Source: Secundilactobacillus folii
GTDB lineage: Bacteria; Bacillota; Bacilli; Lactobacillales; Lactobacillaceae
Assembly (NCBI RefSeq): GCF_009720675.1
Contig: NZ_WNJO01000006.1
Span: 124,001 to 188,000, forward strand
Length of the DNA stretch: 64,000 nt
Direction of reading: 5' to 3'
This document shows positions 58,504 through 64,000 of this stretch, piece by piece (the stretch's first letter is position 1; each line of letters opens with the position of its first letter). Both the position numbers and the translations under genes were made by a program. The notes under the pieces were generated by a model, which searched no databases, was not told the origin of the DNA, and worked only from the letters and a program-made list of their open reading frames with translations.

Positions 58504-60011
58504 ACTATTCAGTGTTAGAAAATATTTTTACTTATAATTCCGGCACCGAGCATTCGGCCATTAACCGGACGAAACTGTTCAATGAAAATGGCATCGAAGC
58601 TAAGATCCTGACCCGCAACTACAACCGCTTCCTGGCACATGACATGCAGTTAGCAGGGGTTGATCATCATAGTGTCATCAACATGTATGACTATTTTCAA
58701 GGGACCACGGATGTGGCACGTAACGAGCTGCCATTGCGGTTAGCTAAACAATTTCCGTTAGACGAATACCATATCGTGGCTGAGAATGCCAACTACTCTT
58801 GGCTGAAGCGAGCCGGTCAAAATATTGGTAAGATCGAAGTTCTGCCGGGGACAGTGGGCTTAATCAGTTCAGTGACTTACTACGACCGGTTCAATAATCC
58901 TACAGTTCGTGAAAATTTTGACTGGCGCGGCTTTAAATCATCAATTGATTATTTCCACATGAACGGCGAGTTAGGTACGCAGGTCTTTTTGAACTTGAAG
59001 GGTGATCCGGTTTTGGAGATCACGCACATGAACATTAACGGGAAACTGTCCCCGACCATGTGGAAACTGCTAAATTACAAGGGCAAGAATTACCGTTTCA
59101 ATTTTGAAGACCAGCTGTTCCTGTTCTTTATTAACGAAGTAGTTGCCAATGATCCGGAGGCGGTTGTCGTTTCTGAACGGCGCAATCTAGATTACGTGGT
59201 CGCGGATGTTAAAGCACCACAACGGGTGGCCTTCTTCCACGATAGCCATTTATTGAATCCAACCGATGGGCCTAAGAGCAAGATCAAGCCAATTTATCAG
59301 CAGGTATTGGTTAATCAAACGGCTAAGTTCAGTGGGGCATTTGTTTTGACCGAACAGCAAAAACAAGAGCTCAATCAGCAGTATCCAAATTTGAACGTTA
59401 GCGTAGCACCTGATATTTACGTTTCAGATGACGACTTGAAGCTTGGCCAGACGGCGGAACGGCAACCGGTTATCCTGGTCAGTGGACGGCTTGCACCTGA
59501 CAGACGGCCGTTTGACGTGCTGAAGATCTTCCAGCAAGTTCACATGGCGGTACCAGCCGCCGAACTGCATTTTGCCGGTTATCCCGCTTCTCCAACCTAC
59601 CTTGATCAACTTAAGGATAAGGTGAAAAACGATCACCTGGAAGATTCGGTTAAGTTTCTGGGCTACCTTAACCGTAAAAAACTGAACGATGAATACGCGA
59701 CGGCCAGCGTACTGCTCAACACCTCGCTCAACGAGGGCTTGGGCATGCACATGGTTGAAGCCCGCGGGTTCGGATTACCAGTTGTCAGTTACGACGTCTT
59801 GTATGGCCCGAAAGTTCTCATTGAGGATGGGGTCAACGGCAACCTTGTCCCGGATGGCAGGACCCATGCTGCAGCCAAGGCGATTACGACATTATTAACG
59901 GATTCAGATAAATGGTCACAGATGCATCGTTCAGCGCTTAAAAAAGCTCAAGCTGACCGGGCAGACAATGTGATCGCACACTTTGAAGATGGCGTTGCTG
60001 CCAGTCGGTAA
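58500..60011 (+). CDS. gtfB: GT4 glycosyltransferase, GtfB/TagE-like
   Basis: 503 residues, in the same family as the preceding gene; its N-terminus has NIFTYNSGTEHSAINRTKLFNENGI. The GT-B donor domain has ILVSGRLAPDRRPFDVLKIFQQV and EGLGMHMVEARGFGLPVVSYDVLYGPKVLIEDGVNG. The start overlaps the stop of gtfA by 4 bp (ATGA), so the two are made in equal amounts and may form a complex, as GtfA and GtfB do. One of the pair may be the co-factor rather than the catalyst, but both keep the E-x7-E motif. Confidence 0.8.
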   Translation: MNYSVLENIFTYNSGTEHSAINRTKLFNENGIEAKILTRNYNRFLAHDMQLAGVDHHSVINMYDYFQGTTDVARNELPLRLAKQFPLDEYHIVAENANYSWLKRAGQNIGKIEVLPGTVGLISSVTYYDRFNNPTVRENFDWRGFKSSIDYFHMNGELGTQVFLNLKGDPVLEITHMNINGKLSPTMWKLLNYKGKNYRFNFEDQLFLFFINEVVANDPEAVVVSERRNLDYVVADVKAPQRVAFFHDSHLLNPTDGPKSKIKPIYQQVLVNQTAKFSGAFVLTEQQKQELNQQYPNLNVSVAPDIYVSDDDLKLGQTAERQPVILVSGRLAPDRRPFDVLKIFQQVHMAVPAAELHFAGYPASPTYLDQLKDKVKNDHLEDSVKFLGYLNRKKLNDEYATASVLLNTSLNEGLGMHMVEARGFGLPVVSYDVLYGPKVLIEDGVNGNLVPDGRTHAAAKAITTLLTDSDKWSQMHRSALKKAQADRADNVIAHFEDGVAASR

Positions 60012-60125
60012 TCGGCTTGGCAGTCTTTGCGTCAATTGAATAAATGATTTAGTCACCACTTAAGGAGGTGGTAGGAGTTAGGCATTGATCTTTTGGGGTT
60101 AATTTTATAGTTGTTAGTTTCTCTT

Positions 60126-60164
60126 TTAGAAATAATGGTGCGGAAAGCCGGTTATTATTTCTAA
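60126..60164 (+). promoter_or_regulatory. Perfect 11-bp inverted repeat ahead of the surface-protein gene
   Basis: TTAGAAATAAT (60126-60136) and ATTATTTCTAA (60154-60164) surround a 17-base GC-rich loop. There is no T-run, so it is not a standard terminator. ACCAC/GTGGT at 60055-60073 is another hairpin with an AAGGAGG loop. They may adjust expression of the adhesin relative to the transferases. Confidence 0.45.
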
Positions 60165-60207
60165 GTCTTATACGAGCAGGCAAATATTTCGGGGGTAATT
60201 TTTTCTC

Positions 60208-63200
60208 ATGATGAAATGGATTAACGCAAAGCGTGATCCGCATGCCAAAGATACGCACTTTAAGATGTATAAGGTTGGACGAAGATGGATCTTCGCTTCA
60301 GCTTTGATCGTCTCCCTTTTGGGCGGTGCGGAAATCACACAAACACGGGCACTTGCGGATACCACTGTTGCACAAACCGCGACTGTCGCGACATCAAGCA
60401 GCGCGTCAAGCTCCGAAGCAGCGTCCTCCTCGGCGTCTAGCGAAGCTTCTAGCGCAAGTTCTGATACTGCGACCGCAGCTACCAGTGCCTCCTCAGACAC
60501 TGCTAGTTCAGTTTCGACAACGTCAGATTCGTCGACTTCTTCAAGCGATAAGTCAACGACATCTTCAAGCTCGACAAACAGTGTGTCGAGTAGTTCAAAT
60601 ACTGGTACTTCAGATTCAAGCACAACCAAGTCTGGGGCATCAAATGCAACTTCATCTGATGCGACTAAATCTGGTGCGACAACTTCAGATAGTACCAACA
60701 GCAGTTCAGCTAAAAAAGTAACAAAAGTCGACGCAGCTGCCTCAGTTGGCACTACTAACCAGACTAATGCGTCTTCTTCTGCGACTTTAGCAGCTAGTTA
60801 TGCCACTGCAGCTCAAGAGTATATGAGTGCCGCGGGGGAAAAGACCAACCAGTATGCTTCCCTTGCTAACAGTGTTGCTCAGCAAGCTGCCATTCAAGCT
60901 AGTTTAGCTGAGTATTACACCAGTAATGCGAGTTATGCAGAGAGTAACGGTGATACTTCTGGTGCTAACTCAGCGGCTGTTAAAGCCTCGACTGCCGCTT
61001 CCTTAGCTGCTTCGTACGCCATCGAAGCACAGTCATACACCGCTAACACCTTGTCTGATGCAGCTTCGGCCTTTATTACCCAAGCTACATCACTGGCATC
61101 CAGTGCTTCTGCTACTAATATTGCTAATTCGGCCTCAACTTTAGTTGCTAACTCGGCTGCATCTAGCGCATACAATGCCACCCAGTACAGTCCAGCAAAC
61201 AACTCAGCTTATAACGATTACGTCAGTGCATCTTCCGCCGCAACTGCCACTAGTGTTGCTGCTAATTCATCAGCATCATTAGCTTCAGCTATTGCGCAAC
61301 AGGCAGTCTCTGCAAGTTCAGCGGCTGCAACCGAAGATGCAATTGGCGCGTATGCAGCACTTTCACAAGCGCGGATATACGCAACAATGTTACAAGCCCA
61401 GTCAAGCAGAATAGAAGATTCAGTCGCCTTAGCTCAGTCGTATGCTACTGATGCTAATACAACCGTCATTGCCAGTTTATCAAATAGCGCAGCGGCTTCA
61501 AACAGTACAGCAAGTTCAGCTGCTAGTGCTGCTAAGAGTGCCGCGAGTGCCGTTGGGACATTTGGTGGTAACTCACAGGCTGCTGAATACGTCACAGCTG
61601 CAAGCAGTGCCGCCGTTAAGACGAGCAGCGCGGCTTCATTAACTGCATCGTACGCTGATCAATCAGCTGCGAATGTTTCTGCTGCTTATTCCTTGGCTGT
61701 TAAGGCATCATCGGCTGCTGCCAGTGCAGTTGCCGCGAATGCCATTGCGCAATCAAACGCCAGTTTAGCCGCTGTCTTTGGTGCGGCTTCATTAGCAAAC
61801 ACCGCTGTTGCAAGTGGTGCGACTGGCACGCTGACAATTGCCGACGATACGATCAATTTAGGCTCATCAGCTTCAATTACGGTTAACGTTGATGATTTTG
61901 GAACGATTGCTTTTAGTAATTACGGACCAACATCAGTCAACATTACCTGGTCCTATTCAACCGATGGTCAGACTTGGCAGAATGCTAATACACTGAGTGG
62001 CTTTAACGGTGCAACTAGTGTAGATACGACATCTGGTCAAACGTCAGCTAGTGCGACTGCGACTTTTGATCCCGCTTACTCAGGTACTTATTATTTTAAA
62101 GCAACTATTAGCGGTCAAAAGAGTTCAGGACCCTGGAGTGACACCTCATACACCACTACGACCGCGACTAGTGTGTTGGCCGTTTCTAATTCTAACGGTT
62201 CATATCCAAGTCAAGCTGCTAGCTCGGCTGTTCAAGCAAGCAGTAGCGCTAATAACGCTGCTTCAAGCGCAGCGTTAGCAAGTAGTGCAGTTGCTAATAT
62301 GTCGGCAACAGCTAACTTAACGGGTATCACTACTTCATATGCGGCAAGCGTAGCCACTTCTGCTGCTACTCAAGCAACCAATCAGGCTAGCTCCGCTTCG
62401 CTCAGTGCCTCTCAAGCTAAGAGCGCAGCAACGGCAAGCAGTTTAGCTAACGCAGCCGGCAGTTATTCTGCAGCTAGTTCATACGCTGTAGCTGCCAGTT
62501 CATTTGCCGCACTTGCTTCATCAGCTGCTCTAGCTAATTCAACTGCTGCTTCAACTGCGACCAGCTATGCTAAGACAGCGCTGATAAATGCTAATTCTGA
62601 AAATCCTAATTCAGCGACGACAGCTTACATGGTTTCGAGTGCTGCAAGCACTGCTAATGCTTCAGCAACAGCAGCAAGCACTGCAGCCTCGTTAGCAAAT
62701 TCTCAGGCGGCTAACGTTGGTAATGCATTTGCTCAAGTATCCGCTGCATATACTTCTGCAGCCTCGGCATATAGAACAACTGCTTCTGATGCTGCCTCAA
62801 CCGCTCAGAGTTACGCTACTGCAGCTAGTGTAGCCGCTTCTAATGCAGCGACTGCAACTAACGCTTCTACAGCTGTTGGTTTCGCTACAAGTGCAGCAAC
62901 ATACGCTAGTCTCGCTTCAGAAGCTCTGATTAGCGCCAACGCCGCAGAATCTGCTGCTATGCAGATCATTACCGATAACCAATCGGCTGCGTATACGTCT
63001 GCTGCAACTGCTGCAACTTCAACGGCCGCAACGACTTCCACTACAGCCCAAGCTGCAACTAGTGTGGCATCATCAGTTGCCGCCGTTACTGGAAATACAG
63101 TTCTGGCGAACTCATATGCGTCTGCTGCTACTAGCTATGCTTCTGCAGCATCAGCCTTTACGGCTCAAGCTTCGGTTGCATCTGCGTCGGTTAAAGCTAA

Positions 63201-64000
63201 CTTATCTGCTGCTAACACGGCAATGCTAGCGAATAACCTCGTTGCTGCTAGTTCATATGCTGCTGCGGCTAGTTTGGCTGCTTCCAATGCAACTGCACTA
63301 GCTAGTTCAGCGGTTAGTGCCGCGACTGCAGCTACTTTAGCTGCTTCTAACGCAGTCAACTATACTGATGGTACTAGTGATGATAAAACTGCTGCTGGGT
63401 ATGCACCATCCCTATTTGGTTACTTCTTCTGGAATGGTCAGTATTATGAGATGACCAGTTCTACAACTGTAGCTACGGGAGGACAAACGGTTTCGCTTTC
63501 AGCTGCATGGGCTGATTTTTCTGGTCTCCTTGTTAACCTTAATGAAGATGTTTCATGGCAGGTCCAGGTTCAGGGCAATTGGATATCACTGGATGAAGCA
63601 GAGGCTGAAGGTTATATCGGTTCCTACAGCATCAGTAACTCCCGCTCTGGTAACTTAACGGCAAATCAAAAGACATATTCAAACTTAACGTTTACGACCG
63701 GTAACAAGGCGGCTGCATTGCGTTTTCAAGTTGCTTGGGATAACCTTTCTCAATGGTTCACTTTGGAAGGTACTCAATATTCAAATATTGGCGAAGTTGA
63801 TATTGTTGATAACCAGGTCAAGGCTACTAATGTCGCTGTTTCTGGCTCAGACTATCTGGTTAGTGGTATGACTGACCAGTACACTGCCGTTACTAATCCA
63901 AGTAATGCCAATGGTGCCGTGACATGGATCAGTAGTGACCCAAGTATTGCGACGGTCAATGGTTCTGGACTGGTTGAAGCCATTGCAAACGGTGTGACAA
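60208..64000 (+). CDS. Giant Ser/Ala-rich surface adhesin with KxYKxGKxW-type signal (3' end outside window)
   Basis: Open for 1264 codons to the window edge. The signal holds KMYKVGRRW (residues 19-27; Arg in place of the third Lys), then a hydrophobic core and cleavage probably after ALA at residue 50. Order of parts: Ser-rich stretch (about 55-175), Ala/Ser-rich stretch (about 180-530), a beta-type domain with TWSYSTDGQTWQN (about 534-660), a second Ala/Ser stretch (about 665-1050), a mixed domain with FGYFFWNGQYYEM (about 1051-1205), and the beginning of a Big_2 Ig-like domain (AVTWISSDPSIATVNGSGLVEA). The KxYKxGKxW signal is typical of serine-rich glycoproteins. The two transferases upstream are its likely modifiers. 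Start is ATG 60208 or 60211, behind GGGGG. Confidence 0.88.
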   Translation, partial: MMKWINAKRDPHAKDTHFKMYKVGRRWIFASALIVSLLGGAEITQTRALADTTVAQTATVATSSSASSSEAASSSASSEASSASSDTATAATSASSDTASSVSTTSDSSTSSSDKSTTSSSSTNSVSSSSNTGTSDSSTTKSGASNATSSDATKSGATTSDSTNSSSAKKVTKVDAAASVGTTNQTNASSSATLAASYATAAQEYMSAAGEKTNQYASLANSVAQQAAIQASLAEYYTSNASYAESNGDTSGANSAAVKASTAASLAASYAIEAQSYTANTLSDAASAFITQATSLASSASATNIANSASTLVANSAASSAYNATQYSPANNSAYNDYVSASSAATATSVAANSSASLASAIAQQAVSASSAAATEDAIGAYAALSQARIYATMLQAQSSRIEDSVALAQSYATDANTTVIASLSNSAAASNSTASSAASAAKSAASAVGTFGGNSQAAEYVTAASSAAVKTSSAASLTASYADQSAANVSAAYSLAVKASSAAASAVAANAIAQSNASLAAVFGAASLANTAVASGATGTLTIADDTINLGSSASITVNVDDFGTIAFSNYGPTSVNITWSYSTDGQTWQNANTLSGFNGATSVDTTSGQTSASATATFDPAYSGTYYFKATISGQKSSGPWSDTSYTTTTATSVLAVSNSNGSYPSQAASSAVQASSSANNAASSAALASSAVANMSATANLTGITTSYAASVATSAATQATNQASSASLSASQAKSAATASSLANAAGSYSAASSYAVAASSFAALASSAALANSTAASTATSYAKTALINANSENPNSATTAYMVSSAASTANASATAASTAASLANSQAANVGNAFAQVSAAYTSAASAYRTTASDAASTAQSYATAASVAASNAATATNASTAVGFATSAATYASLASEALISANAAESAAMQIITDNQSAAYTSAATAATSTAATTSTTAQAATSVASSVAAVTGNTVLANSYASAATSYASAASAFTAQASVASASVKANLSAANTAMLANNLVAASSYAAAASLAASNATALASSAVSAATAATLAASNAVNYTDGTSDDKTAAGYAPSLFGYFFWNGQYYEMTSSTTVATGGQTVSLSAAWADFSGLLVNLNEDVSWQVQVQGNWISLDEAEAEGYIGSYSISNSRSGNLTANQKTYSNLTFTTGNKAAALRFQVAWDNLSQWFTLEGTQYSNIGEVDIVDNQVKATNVAVSGSDYLVSGMTDQYTAVTNPSNANGAVTWISSDPSIATVNGSGLVEAIANGVT

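Noticed and set aside
56899-60011. Teichoic-acid alpha-glucosyltransferases (TagE/TarM) as the main call
   Set aside because: Same family and not excluded, but the tandem pair directly before a KxYKxGKxW surface protein favours protein glycosylation.
60168-63359. Several minus-strand frames rich in Ala, Val and Glu inside the adhesin gene
   Set aside because: Shadows of the Ser/Ala-rich repeats; long open frames are expected opposite such composition.
1-64000. CRISPR arrays, prophage, insertion sequences, rRNA and tRNA genes
   Set aside because: Looked for spaced short repeats, transposase motifs and RNA-gene signatures; none seen.

Overview
The window looks like chromosome of a member of the Lactobacillaceae. 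Reasons: a split beta-galactosidase (lacL/lacM), two CcpA-type cre sites in front of sugar genes, Firmicute-style GGAGG ribosome sites, a T-box leader, a KxYKxGKxW-type signal peptide on a giant Ser/Ala-rich surface protein, and a CcpN-like regulator near pyruvate phosphate dikinase. Base composition appears moderate. I cannot name the species from sequence alone. There is no rRNA, tRNA, insertion sequence, phage module or CRISPR array that I can recognise.

Layout. 1-2.4 kb: truncated ThrE-type exporter, TetR regulator, yaaA. 2.4-4.2 kb: a promoter-to-terminator region without a clear gene, then a secreted matrixin-like metalloprotease with a structured leader. 4.3-7.9 kb: an operon of a BCCT transporter, a 61-residue membrane peptide and a carnitine/choline acyltransferase, a rare enzyme in lactobacilli. 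8.1-10.75 kb: a GPP34-like protein, then 2 kb of RNA-like DNA with promoters, terminators and hairpins presenting UUGGAG loops. 10.75-12.6 kb: YtrA-type regulator with its operator and an ABC exporter. 12.8-15.7 kb: EamA transporter, two palindromic repeats, then an amino-acid permease behind a Phe/Tyr-rich leader peptide and attenuator. 15.8-22.4 kb: LCP protein, FAD oxidase, NudC, deformylase-like and FabK-like proteins, and a ketopantoate reductase controlled by a T-box. 22.7-35.4 kb: permease, hydrolases, DUF554, MarR units, Dps, AEC carrier, beta-lactamase-like protein and OppA.

36-46.3 kb: lacLM with a cre site, then a MerR regulator, two aldo/keto reductases and a macrolide-type ABC exporter. 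Three promoters here have 19-bp spacers with related operator sequences, which predicts one MerR regulon. A lone AP2-domain protein and a small broken gene lie between. 46.4-56.2 kb: CcpN-like regulator, MarR/metallo-hydrolase pair, ppdK, a GPH sugar permease with an EIIA tail, and alpha-galactosidase.

56.4-64 kb: a strong promoter, a leader of about 480 nt with two short ORFs, then two GT4 glycosyltransferases of the GtfA/GtfB (TagE-like) kind and a surface protein of at least 1264 codons that runs off the window. The three genes look like a glycoprotein adhesin locus. Two families of dispersed palindromic repeats (A at 13.8 and 24.4 kb, B at 29.5 and 40 kb) sit between genes.
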